DNA of 64,000 nt, taken from Pyrinomonadaceae bacterium (lineage in GTDB: Bacteria > Acidobacteriota > Blastocatellia > Pyrinomonadales > Pyrinomonadaceae). The position numbers were made by a program, and so were the translations under genes. Shown piece by piece: positions 9,449-16,708 of the stretch. Each line of letters begins with the position of its first letter. Positions within the stretch are counted from its first letter, which is position 1. The stretch is taken from the NCBI GenBank assembly GCA_014380365.1, contig JACMJZ010000031.1, positions 248,001-312,000 on the forward strand. Direction: 5' to 3'. The notes under the pieces are model-generated. The model ran no database searches and had not been told where the DNA came from. It saw only the letters and a program-made list of their open reading frames with translations.

Positions 9449-9472
9449 AAGTTTACTACTCGGGCGGCCGCA

Positions 9473-9551
9473 CCGGCGTAGGACAGGCATTCTTGCCTGT
9501 CCCTTTCAAACAATGCAGGCAGGCAGCATGAGAGGCAGGATTGCCTGTCAT
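9473..9551. repeat. AGGACAGGCATTCCTGCCTGTCC-family repeat
   Basis: Palindromic words GGACAGGCATTCTTGCCTGT (about 9481-9500) and GGCAGGATTGCCTGTCATGCC (about 9533-9552) sit between the TPR gene and the E1 gene. It belongs to the same family as the copy at 49337-49420. Confidence 0.65.
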
Positions 9552-9554
9552 GCC

Positions 9555-9866
9555 TCAGAACTCCGTCAACGTCACCCGGTATTCTTCGGCCATTGATGGA
9601 TGGCCGTGCAGCGTGGCGGCGTTGATACCGCGTTGATAAGTTTCTTTGGCCTTGTCCCGTTGATCGGTCTGCTCATAGGCGCGCGCCAGCATGCCGTAGG
9701 CATTACCTTCGTCGTCCGCGATCGCGAGATAGCGTTCCAGCGTCTCAATCATTTCCGGAGTTTGACCCGCCTTCTCATACTCTTTTGCCAATCCAAACAG
9801 AATGCTGCTGTTGATTGGATCGTTCACCAGCATTTGCTTGAAGATGTCGATGCGTGATGTGGACAT
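9555..9866 (-). CDS. Small TPR protein
   Basis: This 103-aa protein starts at the ATG at 9866 (MSTSRIDIFKQML). The upstream in-frame extension is translated repeat DNA and is rejected. Helix pairs with TPR spacing are visible: SSILFGLAKEYEKAGQTPEM, then DEGNAYGMLARAYEQTDQRD and KAKETYQRGIN. Members of this small acidobacterial TPR type are cytoplasmic scaffolds of unknown partner. It lies between acyl-CoA dehydrogenase and E1 on the same strand, about 75 bases downstream of the repeat separating it from the dehydrogenase gene's stop, so co-transcription is possible. Confidence 0.7.
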   Translation of the reverse strand: MSTSRIDIFKQMLVNDPINSSILFGLAKEYEKAGQTPEMIETLERYLAIADDEGNAYGMLARAYEQTDQRDKAKETYQRGINAATLHGHPSMAEEYRVTLTEF

Positions 9867-9874
9867 AAGCGTCG

Positions 9875-9945
9875 AGTGAGCAGTAAGCAGTGAGCTGTGA
9901 GCAGCGAAAACCAACTGCTTACAGCTTACCGCTCACTGCTTACTT
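9875..9945. repeat. GCAGTGAGCAGTAAGC-type hairpin
   Basis: Left arm GTGAGCAGTAAGCAGTGAGC and right arm CTTACAGCTTACCGCTCACTG are imperfect inverted copies around GAAAACCAA. The right arm carries the stop codon of the acyl-CoA dehydrogenase gene (9940-9942). Confidence 0.7.
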
Positions 9946-11121
9946 TCCAATGATCAGCTTCGCAATCGTTTGCAACTGCATGTTCGACGTACCTTCGTAG
10001 ATCGCGCCAATCTTCGAGTCGCGCCAGAACTTCTCCACGGGATAGTCTTTCACGTAACCGTAGCCGCCGTAGAGTTCAATTGCCAGTGAACTAATCCGTT
10101 CGGCGGCGCGCGAAGAATAGAGCTTGGCCATCGCTGCTTCTTTCACGAAGTTCATCCCGGCGTCTTTCATGCGCGCGGCGTTGTAGACCATCAGGCGCGC
10201 GGCTTCGAGCTCCGTGGCCATCTCCGCAAGCTGAAACTGCACACCCTGAAACTGATTGATCGACTTGCCAAACTGCTGTCGCTCGCTCGTGTAGGCAATC
10301 GCAGCATCGAGTGCGCCCCGCGCGATGCCGATCATCTGGGCGCCGATACCGATGCGGCCTTCGTTCAATGTTTCAATAGAAGTCTTGTAACCTTTGCCGA
10401 CTTCGCCCAGTACATTTTCTTTCGGCACTTTGCAGTCCGCGAGAATCAGCTCGGTCGTAGAAGACGCGCGAATGCCGAGCTTATTTTCCTTTTTTCCTAC
10501 CGAGAAACCCTCGAAGGCTTTCTCGACGATGAAGGCGGTGATGCCGCGATAACCCGCTTCGGGATTCGCGTTCGCAAACAAGACGAAGATTTCGGCTTCG
10601 TTACCATTTGTGATCCAGAGCTTCTGGCCGTTGAGCAGATAGTGGTCGCCTTTATCCAAGGCGCGAGTTTGCATGGCAAAGGCGTCCGAGCCCGAGCTTG
10701 CTTCGCTCAACGCATATGCGCCGACGCTTTCACTCGCGAGTTTGGATAAAAACTTTTCCTTTTGTTCCTGCGTTCCCCAGCGAATGAAAGCGTTGTTGAC
10801 CAGGGTATTTTGCACGTCAACGAAGACGCCAACGGACGCGTCAACGCGCGAGAGTTCTTCGACCGCCAGAATCGCCGTGAAGAAGGATCCGCCCGCGCCG
10901 CCAAACTCTTCCGGCGTCTCGATGCCCATCAGGCCGAGATCGAAACATTGTTTGATGAGCGCAGGATCGAGTTTGCCATGCTCGTCCATTTGCTCCACGC
11001 GCGGGCGAAGTTCACCTTCAGCAAACTCCCGCACGCTCGCACGAAACATCTGCTCGTCTTCGGAAAGGGTCGTCAACGGACGACCCGCAAGTTGCTCAAT
11101 GGCTGTTTGAGATTGACTCAT
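9940..11121 (-). CDS. Acyl-CoA dehydrogenase (short/branched-chain type)
   Basis: FAD-dependent oxidation of acyl-CoA to 2-enoyl-CoA, donating electrons to ETF. 393 aa, the normal length. The ATG at 11121 (MSQSQTAIEQ) follows AGGTGAAG; the longer frame runs through a palindromic repeat and is rejected. ACAD signature 1 reads GAYALSEASSGSDAFAM. Signature 2 is represented by the C-terminal helical region with QFGKSINQFQGVQFQLAEMA. The catalytic Glu is in the expected C-terminal IYEGTSNMQLQ, as in short-chain and butyryl-CoA-type enzymes. The neighbouring fused branched-chain-type E1 makes isovaleryl/isobutyryl-CoA a plausible substrate, by inference. Confidence 0.92.
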   Translation of the reverse strand: MSQSQTAIEQLAGRPLTTLSEDEQMFRASVREFAEGELRPRVEQMDEHGKLDPALIKQCFDLGLMGIETPEEFGGAGGSFFTAILAVEELSRVDASVGVFVDVQNTLVNNAFIRWGTQEQKEKFLSKLASESVGAYALSEASSGSDAFAMQTRALDKGDHYLLNGQKLWITNGNEAEIFVLFANANPEAGYRGITAFIVEKAFEGFSVGKKENKLGIRASSTTELILADCKVPKENVLGEVGKGYKTSIETLNEGRIGIGAQMIGIARGALDAAIAYTSERQQFGKSINQFQGVQFQLAEMATELEAARLMVYNAARMKDAGMNFVKEAAMAKLYSSRAAERISSLAIELYGGYGYVKDYPVEKFWRDSKIGAIYEGTSNMQLQTIAKLIIGK

Positions 11122-11208
11122 CTTCACCTGGTCTCGTCTTCGAAATGTTCGCGTGGAATTGTAGATAGCATCATAATCAACGCAAAAGTAAAAAGGCAAA
11201 AGGTGGGA

Positions 11209-11307
11209 TGCGGCTCTGCCTATGAATCGGAGGCGTAGCCTCCATGTTTTGGGACACTTCACGGTAAGGCTGAGCCTTACCGCACTGTGCGGCGGCATAG
11301 CCGCTGC
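11209..11307 (-). repeat. Cloverleaf palindrome family, copy A (divergent, two-armed)
   Basis: A shorter member of the RAYT-associated family. Outer ends GCGGCTCTGCC and GGCGGCATAGCCGC can pair. Inside are a GGAGGC-GTA-GCCTCC hairpin (11229-11243) and CGGTAAGGC-TGA-GCCTTACCG (11262-11282), then CGCACTGTGCGGCGGC. The long middle hairpin of the full copies is absent. It lies upstream of the acyl-CoA dehydrogenase start. Confidence 0.75.
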
Positions 11308-11377
11308 TTTGCCGGAATCGATTGAGCGTGTGATACCGTACTTTTTCCTTGCAACCAGAAGAAGAGGATGAACTCGG

Positions 11378-12481
11378 TTGGAAAAAGAACTTCAGGGAAT
11401 TCCTGAAAACCCAGGTAAAGCCGGTAGCGACAAGGCCAGAAACAAAAAACTCGCGCGCTTCGGGGTTGTCTTTGCCATCTTGGGCCTGCTGCTCTTCGCT
11501 TACTTTGTCAGGAAAGCTGGCGTCTCCCAGATCGTCGATGGCATCAAGCGACTTGGCCTGGGGTTCCTGCTCATTCTCGCAATCTCATCCACCCGCCACA
11601 TGGTCCGTGCGCTCGCCTGGACGAAGTGCTTCGAGGCTCCCTACAGTCTCCGCTTTCGCGACGCCTTCGCCGCGAGGCTGATGGGCGACGCCGTGGGCAA
11701 CATCGTCCCGCTTGCCAGCGCGGCCGTGTCTGAACCTTCAAAAGCTGCTTTTGTTACCAATCGTGTGCCGCTGCTCGCGAGTCTGGCGGCGATTGCGCTG
11801 GAGAATATTTTCTACAGCCTGTCTGTGGTGTTGTTTATTTTTTCCGGGACGGCCGCGTTGCTTCTTAGTTTCTCGCTCCCCAAGCCACTGCGCATCGCGA
11901 GCATAGCAGCGCTTGTAATAACGATTGCAGTTGTGCCCTTAGGCTACCTCGTAATTCGCAAGCGGCTGAAGTTCGTAAGCGGTCCAATGTCCTTTTTTTA
12001 CGGACGCGGTATCGCGAAGGCCTGGATGGAAAAAGGAATACCAGGCGCGAAGGCGCTGGAAGATCGCGTCTACGGTTTTTACGAGGGCAACAGCCAGCGG
12101 TGCATCGGAATTTTCCTGCTCGAGCTTTGCTTTCACGCGGCCGGCGTCACCGAGATTTACGTAACCCTTTGGTTTATCAGCGAACTGGTGGCGCCGACTT
12201 TGCTCACGGCCTTCATACTTGAATCAGTCAACCGAGTCATCATTGTCGTGTTTAAGTTTATTCCGTTCCGGACCGGAATCGACGAAGCGGGAACAGGCAT
12301 GCTTTCCAAAGTACTCGGGTTTACCACCGCGATTGGCGTCACACTTGCGATAGTGCGCAAAGCTCGCGATCTTTTCTGGACTGCGGTTGGGATGGCATTG
12401 ATTGTTCGCCGGGGCTGGTCGCTGAAAAACTTAGGCAAGGTCAACGAGGGTGAGAAAGAGTTGACTGCCGAAGCTCTCTGA
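11378..12481 (+). CDS. Flippase-like (LPG synthase transmembrane domain) membrane protein
   Basis: A 367-aa polytopic inner-membrane protein of the UPF0104/LPG_synthase_TM family. About eight hydrophobic segments can be seen (e.g. residues 27-47, 62-75, 128-160, 175-195, 245-275, 335-355). The family motif region GDAVGNIVPLASAAVSEPSK, near residue 110, resembles the conserved glycine/proline signature. The start is TTG at 11378, nine bases after AGAGGA; no in-frame ATG is suitable. Relatives are thought to move lipid-linked intermediates or accompany glycosyltransferases. The substrate is unknown. A hairpin repeat follows the stop. Confidence 0.75.
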   Translation: MEKELQGIPENPGKAGSDKARNKKLARFGVVFAILGLLLFAYFVRKAGVSQIVDGIKRLGLGFLLILAISSTRHMVRALAWTKCFEAPYSLRFRDAFAARLMGDAVGNIVPLASAAVSEPSKAAFVTNRVPLLASLAAIALENIFYSLSVVLFIFSGTAALLLSFSLPKPLRIASIAALVITIAVVPLGYLVIRKRLKFVSGPMSFFYGRGIAKAWMEKGIPGAKALEDRVYGFYEGNSQRCIGIFLLELCFHAAGVTEIYVTLWFISELVAPTLLTAFILESVNRVIIVVFKFIPFRTGIDEAGTGMLSKVLGFTTAIGVTLAIVRKARDLFWTAVGMALIVRRGWSLKNLGKVNEGEKELTAEAL

Positions 12482-12483
12482 CC

Positions 12484-12547
12484 GTTTAGAGGCGGGCACT
12501 GCCCGCCGTCGCAACGATGAATCGGCGGGCAATGCCCGCCTCTAAAC
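12484..12547. repeat. GTTTAGAGGCGGGCA hairpin repeat
   Basis: Arms GTTTAGAGGCGGGCACTGCC (12484 onward) and GGCGGGCAATGCCCGCCTCT (to 12547) are inverted copies, and each arm is itself a GGCGGGCA-TGCCCGCC palindrome. It lies directly after the flippase-like gene and could end its transcript, though there is no T-run. Confidence 0.75.
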
Positions 12548-12572
12548 GCCGCATACTTCCAGGCGAAGCCCC

Positions 12573-13373
12573 ATGACCAGCACACCTCCTTACAAAATGT
12601 TAGCCATGCTTGGAGCGCTAGGCCTGCTGCTGTTGAGTTCACCTGCCTTTGCCCAGGCCGATTCGCCCTTGGCGCGCAAGGTTGACGCCTTTGGAGATAT
12701 TCAAGCTTCCGACCTGATCGCGCGACTTGACAATCTCGCCATCCAGTTACAAAACGAACCCACTGCCCGCGGCTTTCTGATTGTTTACCGCGAGCGTCGC
12801 GACCTGCCGGGTTTGAGTAACAGATACGCCCATCGCATGAGGGATTATCTCGTTAACACGCGAGGCATATCTTCCGAGCGCGTGATTACCGTTGATGGTG
12901 GAATTGCTGCGTGTCTTACTCAGGAGCTTTGGGTCGTTTCACCCGGAGGCGCACCCAAGCCGAGGTCCGACGCTTATTTCGACTCCTACCAACCTTCGGC
13001 GTACAAATTTGACGAGCATCACTACAGCTCGCCGCGCGAACCGGACGGGATGATTTATTGGCGGGAACCCCCTGCAGAAATGCTGGCCTATCTGGAAGCT
13101 TTCGCCCAGGAGCTGCGAAAAAATCCGAAGTCGCATGGTTATCTCATCGCTTACAAAAGCGCGACTCGGGATCGCGCCAGCGTTACGCAAACCATGTTGC
13201 GCAAAGAGCGAGAGTTCCTCGTCAGGGAATTTGGAATCAAGGCCTCGCGGATTAAGACGATTGATGGCGGGTCTCGTGAGTGGCGCACAATGGAACTTTG
13301 GATCGCGCAGCAGCGCGGCGACGTTCCCATCATCACTTCCTACCGCTACTCCCCGCGCCGACGCCGACGCTAA
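12573..13373 (+). CDS. Secreted protein with duplicated OmpA-like half-domains
   Basis: This 266-aa protein has a signal peptide (LGALGLLLLSSPAFAQ). Two similar segments, about 35-125 and 165-255, share the pattern ARLDNLAIQLQNEPTARGFL ... MRDYLVNTRGISSERVITVDGG ... ELWV and AYLEAFAQELRKNPKSHGYL ... REFLVREFGIKASRIKTIDGG ... ELWI. The order (small residue-rich beta strand, helix, GI..SRI, DGG) is reminiscent of OmpA/MotB C-terminal domains, but the peptidoglycan-binding Asp/Arg pair is not evident. Likely periplasmic. Function unknown. The C-terminus is strongly basic (PRRRRR). The start is the ATG at 12573; an internal ATG (MLAMLGALG) is also possible. Confidence 0.7.
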   Translation: MTSTPPYKMLAMLGALGLLLLSSPAFAQADSPLARKVDAFGDIQASDLIARLDNLAIQLQNEPTARGFLIVYRERRDLPGLSNRYAHRMRDYLVNTRGISSERVITVDGGIAACLTQELWVVSPGGAPKPRSDAYFDSYQPSAYKFDEHHYSSPREPDGMIYWREPPAEMLAYLEAFAQELRKNPKSHGYLIAYKSATRDRASVTQTMLRKEREFLVREFGIKASRIKTIDGGSREWRTMELWIAQQRGDVPIITSYRYSPRRRRR

Positions 13374-13389
13374 GTATGGCTGGCGTCCC

Positions 13390-13516
13390 AGGCTTTGGTG
13401 GATCCTTGCCAAGCTTCTGGTGGAGCCTTACCAGCCTTTGGTGGCACGTCAGCAGGCTTTGGTGGAGCCCTACCAGCCTTTGGTGGCACGTCACCAGGCT
13501 TTGGTGGAAACACGTG
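13390..13516 (+). repeat. Tandem 21-base repeat, six units
   Basis: Six tandem units of 21 bases (one of 22) alternate two forms, AGGCTTTGGTGGAGCCCTAC-C and AGCCTTTGGTGGCACGTCAC-C, giving a 42-base higher-order period. It occupies the space between two convergent genes. Nearly all units keep the core CTTTGGTGG. Confidence 0.85.
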
Positions 13517-13535
13517 ATTCGTTAGGATATTAGGA

Positions 13536-14633
13536 TTATTCGTAGGCCAGAGCGGCGACCGCATCGAGATTTGAAGCACGCCACGCCGGATACAGCGCGC
13601 CAAAGGCTCCCCCAAGAATTCCGATGGCCGCGGCGGTCAGGGCCCAGCTCCAGCTAAACTCAAAATAGAGTCCGTAGAACTGGTGAATCAGGTAACCCGC
13701 CGCAAACGAAAGTGTGAAGCCGGCAACCAAACCAACAGCGCTTATCAACAGCGCTTCTGATTCGATGATGAACACGATATAGCGGCGCGATGCTCCCATG
13801 GCCTTGAGGATTCCGATCTCGCGCGTGCGCTCCGTGATCGTCGTATACATCGCCAACATCACCACCAAAGCGCTCACCACCGCCGCCAGTCCCACGAGCA
13901 CACGCAAAAAGACTCCCAGGTAAGGAATACTTTTTTCGAGACCTGAAAACACTTCATCGGTGAATTGAATTTTGTTCCCCGGAATCGTCTGATCAATACG
14001 CTTCGCGACGTCGACTTTGTTTGCCCCCTCGCGAATTTTCACGAGGATGTAGGTACACTTGCCCGGCGATTCGAGCGACTCCTGCAAACCGGCCAGCGTA
14101 GTTTTGACCCGCGCAGTTGATTCAGGTGAGTAGATGCCCACCACGCGATAGGGCCGGTCACCGAGGAGCTTGATCGAGGTGCCCACCGACATTTGGTTAT
14201 TTCGCGCTTTAGCTACATCGACTACGATTTCATCATTCGCTTGGGGCGCTCGCCCGGTTTCAATTTGCAGTTGGTTAACGCGTGCATAGTGTTCCCACTC
14301 CACGCCCTCAATCCGTTCGAAGCCGAATCCGCGGTTGCCCTGCAATACATAAACGACTACCGGCAAAGCCTCCTCAACCCCGTCAACCTGCTTTAGCAAC
14401 TCGACATACTTGGTGCTGAGATTTGCCGTGGAACCAGTCAACTGCATCGACCCTGGGCGAGTGAAAAGAATCTCGGCGCGCACGTTTGCGGCGCGACGCT
14501 GCATGTCGCTGGACATGCCGCGGGCCAGCCCGGTAAAAAGCATCACCAGGCAAACTCCGAGAGCAACACCCGCAACGCTGACTAAGGTGCGGATGGGTCG
14601 CTGACGAACATTTGATACGACGAGATTGTCCAT
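13536..14633 (-). CDS. ABC transporter permease (MacB/FtsX type)
   Basis: Inner-membrane permease of 365 aa from the ATG at 14633 (MDNLVVSNVRQRP); a GTG seven codons upstream is possible. N-terminal membrane helix (RTLVSVAGVALGVCLVMLFT), a periplasmic MacB-like core domain (about 45-240), then three helices (LRVLVGLAAVVSALVVMLA, the SAVGLVAGFTLSFAAG segment and ALTAAAIGILGGAFGALYP). The FtsX signature TERTREIGILKAMGASRRYI is clear. Such proteins act with a separate ATPase in lipoprotein release, peptide or antibiotic export or mechanotransmission. No ATPase gene lies beside it, so the partner and substrate are unknown. Confidence 0.88.
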   Translation of the reverse strand: MDNLVVSNVRQRPIRTLVSVAGVALGVCLVMLFTGLARGMSSDMQRRAANVRAEILFTRPGSMQLTGSTANLSTKYVELLKQVDGVEEALPVVVYVLQGNRGFGFERIEGVEWEHYARVNQLQIETGRAPQANDEIVVDVAKARNNQMSVGTSIKLLGDRPYRVVGIYSPESTARVKTTLAGLQESLESPGKCTYILVKIREGANKVDVAKRIDQTIPGNKIQFTDEVFSGLEKSIPYLGVFLRVLVGLAAVVSALVVMLAMYTTITERTREIGILKAMGASRRYIVFIIESEALLISAVGLVAGFTLSFAAGYLIHQFYGLYFEFSWSWALTAAAIGILGGAFGALYPAWRASNLDAVAALAYE

Positions 14634-14684
14634 GGATAATCGGGTGCGAAACACGGTCGCTTAAACGACGAGACATTCTGCCTT

Positions 14685-14822
14685 ATGTTTCCTGAACCGC
14701 CAAAGACGGAAAATCCTAACTGGCACTTTCCCGTATCTAACAATCTGGGCCCTGCGGCGGCAAAGCCGCAAACGCCCGGTGATTGGAAAGAACTAGTTGA
14801 ATCAGCTATCGGTGTCAGTTAG
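14685..14822 (+). CDS. Possible small protein, 45 aa
   Basis: An open frame from ATG 14685 to TAG 14822 reads MFPEPPKTENPNWHFPVSNN and ends ELVESAIGVS. The composition is protein-like and not repeat-derived except for a GCGGCGGCAAAGCCGC hairpin in the middle. There is no good ribosome site and no recognised family. It sits between divergent genes, so it may equally be a leader region for the glycosyltransferase gene. Low confidence. Confidence 0.2.
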   Translation: MFPEPPKTENPNWHFPVSNNLGPAAAKPQTPGDWKELVESAIGVS

Positions 14823-14873
14823 CCTATTCCCCTCAACTATAGGACACTACCAGTTCTGAACAGCGAAGAGGCT

Positions 14874-16574
14874 GTGACGTTTCCGGCTACAAATAGTACA
14901 CGGGTCCTCGTCGTCGGGTTTTCAATATTGTCATCTGACATCAAAAGCGAATCTTCGATTCAATCCAGCGAGCCAGACGCCGGACGCGGTCTGCGTTTTG
15001 ATTGGAGCGTCGTCTTCACGCTGGCGCTGCTCGTGGTTGTCGGTCTGGGTTTTAGAGTTAGCCACTTGTCAGCGATCGGCTTCGCAGAAGATGAAGTGAA
15101 CAAGGTTGACGCGGTAGAGGCTTACGCGCGGGGGAACATAACGGTGAACGCCGAACATCCGATGCTGATGAAGGCGTTGATGTTCATTTCAGTAACACGC
15201 GCGGGTCTGGGCGGCGGTCCAGACATGCTGAGCGATGAATTCGCTCTGCGACTCCCCAATGCCATCTTTGGCGCCTTGACGGTTGTTCCGCTGTTCCTGC
15301 TGACGGCGGCTTTCTTTGATCGTTGGACAGGACTGCTGGCGGCGGGCCTATGGGCCGCCGGCGTCAATGCCATTACCTTCAACCGCATCGGCAAGGAAGA
15401 TACGCTGCTCGTCTTCTTCATGCTCTTCGCGTTCTACTCTTATTTACGAGCGAAGCAAACAAGCCCGCGAGATCAGAAAACCCGTGGCCGAAACTATCTG
15501 CTGAGCGGAATCTCCTTTGGACTGATGCTCGCCTCCAAGTACTTCCCGCACTACTTCGGTCTAAACTCGCTCTACCATCATTACTTTCATGCGCGTGAAA
15601 AAGTACCGGGCGAACCGACCGGCAAAACCTCGCGAGTTTTCTACCTCGCGCTACTGGTTGCGTTTCTGATCGCCAATCCTCCCGTCCTGTTGCCGCAGGT
15701 TTGGAGTTATCTCAACGCCTACATGGGCGAGAAACTCCTGGTGCATTCCGGTTACCTCTTTGCCGATCATCTTTATGTCAACAAGGTTTCCAAAACCCCG
15801 TTTGGCACGCCTGTCTATTTCTATATGGTGTTCATGGCGATCAAAATTCCCTTGCTCGTCCTCGGCTCGTTTATTGTCGGCGTGATTGTGTCCGTCAAAC
15901 GCCGGCTGCACCCGGGCCATGCTTTCGTTCTGTTCATGTTCCTGCTTTGGATCGTTCCGTACTCGTTGATCGGCGCGAAATGGTTGCGCTACACGCTTTC
16001 GCTGATGCCGTTTGTCTACATGCTGGCCGCTATTGGAGTGGTCGAGTTGATCAGATGGGTGAACGGGCGTTTGAAGGTCTCAACTCAGGGCCGTCCGGTC
16101 GTTGCCGCTGTCCTGATCGCAATATTCCTGGGACTGCCCGCGTGGACCGCATACTCGGCCGGCCCGCACTATGCGCTTTACACGAATGCGCTTGGCAAGA
16201 ACCACATTGGATACTTTTTTCCGCACGATGAGTTTTATGACGATGGCTTGCGCGAAGCGATCAAGTTTGTCAGCGATGTCGCACCGCAGTCTGCGACCAT
16301 CGCGCACGAAACCCCGGCGGCAACGCGTTACTACCTACGAAGGTTTGGACGCGAGGATCTCAATTCCCGCGCCATGTCTGATCCGGACTTTAATCCGGCC
16401 AGCGTCTCCGGTCCGGCGTACATTATTATTCAGCGTGGGCGAACATATTTTGAGAATCGCGATAAGATTGGTTTCGTTAGAACGCATTTTACGAAAGTGC
16501 ACGAAGAGAAGGTCGATGGGCATACAGCCGCGGAAGTTTTTGTGAACGAACAGCGATCCAGTTTGCTAAAATGA
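14874..16574 (+). CDS. GT39-type membrane glycosyltransferase (ArnT/PMT-like)
   Basis: Polytopic inner-membrane transferase that uses a polyprenyl-phosphate sugar donor (family inference). 566 aa. The first membrane helix (VVFTLALLVVVGLGFRV, about 45-62) is followed by the acidic catalytic-type loop FAEDEVNKVDA (about 71-81), then EHPMLMKALM and nine or so further helices. A soluble C-terminal domain (about 430-566) is exported. The GTG start at 14874 is uncertain; no ATG precedes the first helix. The acceptor is not deducible; lipid A, glycoprotein or a surface polymer are all possible. Single gene. Confidence 0.78.
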   Translation: MTFPATNSTRVLVVGFSILSSDIKSESSIQSSEPDAGRGLRFDWSVVFTLALLVVVGLGFRVSHLSAIGFAEDEVNKVDAVEAYARGNITVNAEHPMLMKALMFISVTRAGLGGGPDMLSDEFALRLPNAIFGALTVVPLFLLTAAFFDRWTGLLAAGLWAAGVNAITFNRIGKEDTLLVFFMLFAFYSYLRAKQTSPRDQKTRGRNYLLSGISFGLMLASKYFPHYFGLNSLYHHYFHAREKVPGEPTGKTSRVFYLALLVAFLIANPPVLLPQVWSYLNAYMGEKLLVHSGYLFADHLYVNKVSKTPFGTPVYFYMVFMAIKIPLLVLGSFIVGVIVSVKRRLHPGHAFVLFMFLLWIVPYSLIGAKWLRYTLSLMPFVYMLAAIGVVELIRWVNGRLKVSTQGRPVVAAVLIAIFLGLPAWTAYSAGPHYALYTNALGKNHIGYFFPHDEFYDDGLREAIKFVSDVAPQSATIAHETPAATRYYLRRFGREDLNSRAMSDPDFNPASVSGPAYIIIQRGRTYFENRDKIGFVRTHFTKVHEEKVDGHTAAEVFVNEQRSSLLK

Positions 16575-16580
16575 ACCAGT

Positions 16581-16667
16581 TTTCTTTGCGGTTCTTTGCG
16601 CATCCTTTGCGGTAAACAAGACCGAACCGCAAAGAGCGCTAAGTGTTCGCAAAGGGCGCAGCAAAGG
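16581..16667. repeat. CTTTGCGGTT hairpin repeat
   Basis: Plus-strand left arm TTTCTTTGCGGTTCTTTGCG (16580 onward) and right arm GAACCGCAAAGAGCGC...CGCAAAGGGCGCAGCAAAGG are inverted low-complexity copies. The same family occurs at 58306-58393 before the E1-alpha gene. Confidence 0.75.
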
Positions 16668-16708
16668 GAAGGCGCATTCTAAAACCAGCACCCCGGGTTG
16701 ATTGCATC

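Noticed and set aside
12157-12642. 161-residue minus-strand frame overlapping the flippase-like gene
   Set aside because: Crosses the GGCGGGCA hairpin and is antisense to transmembrane coding sequence; no family resemblance.
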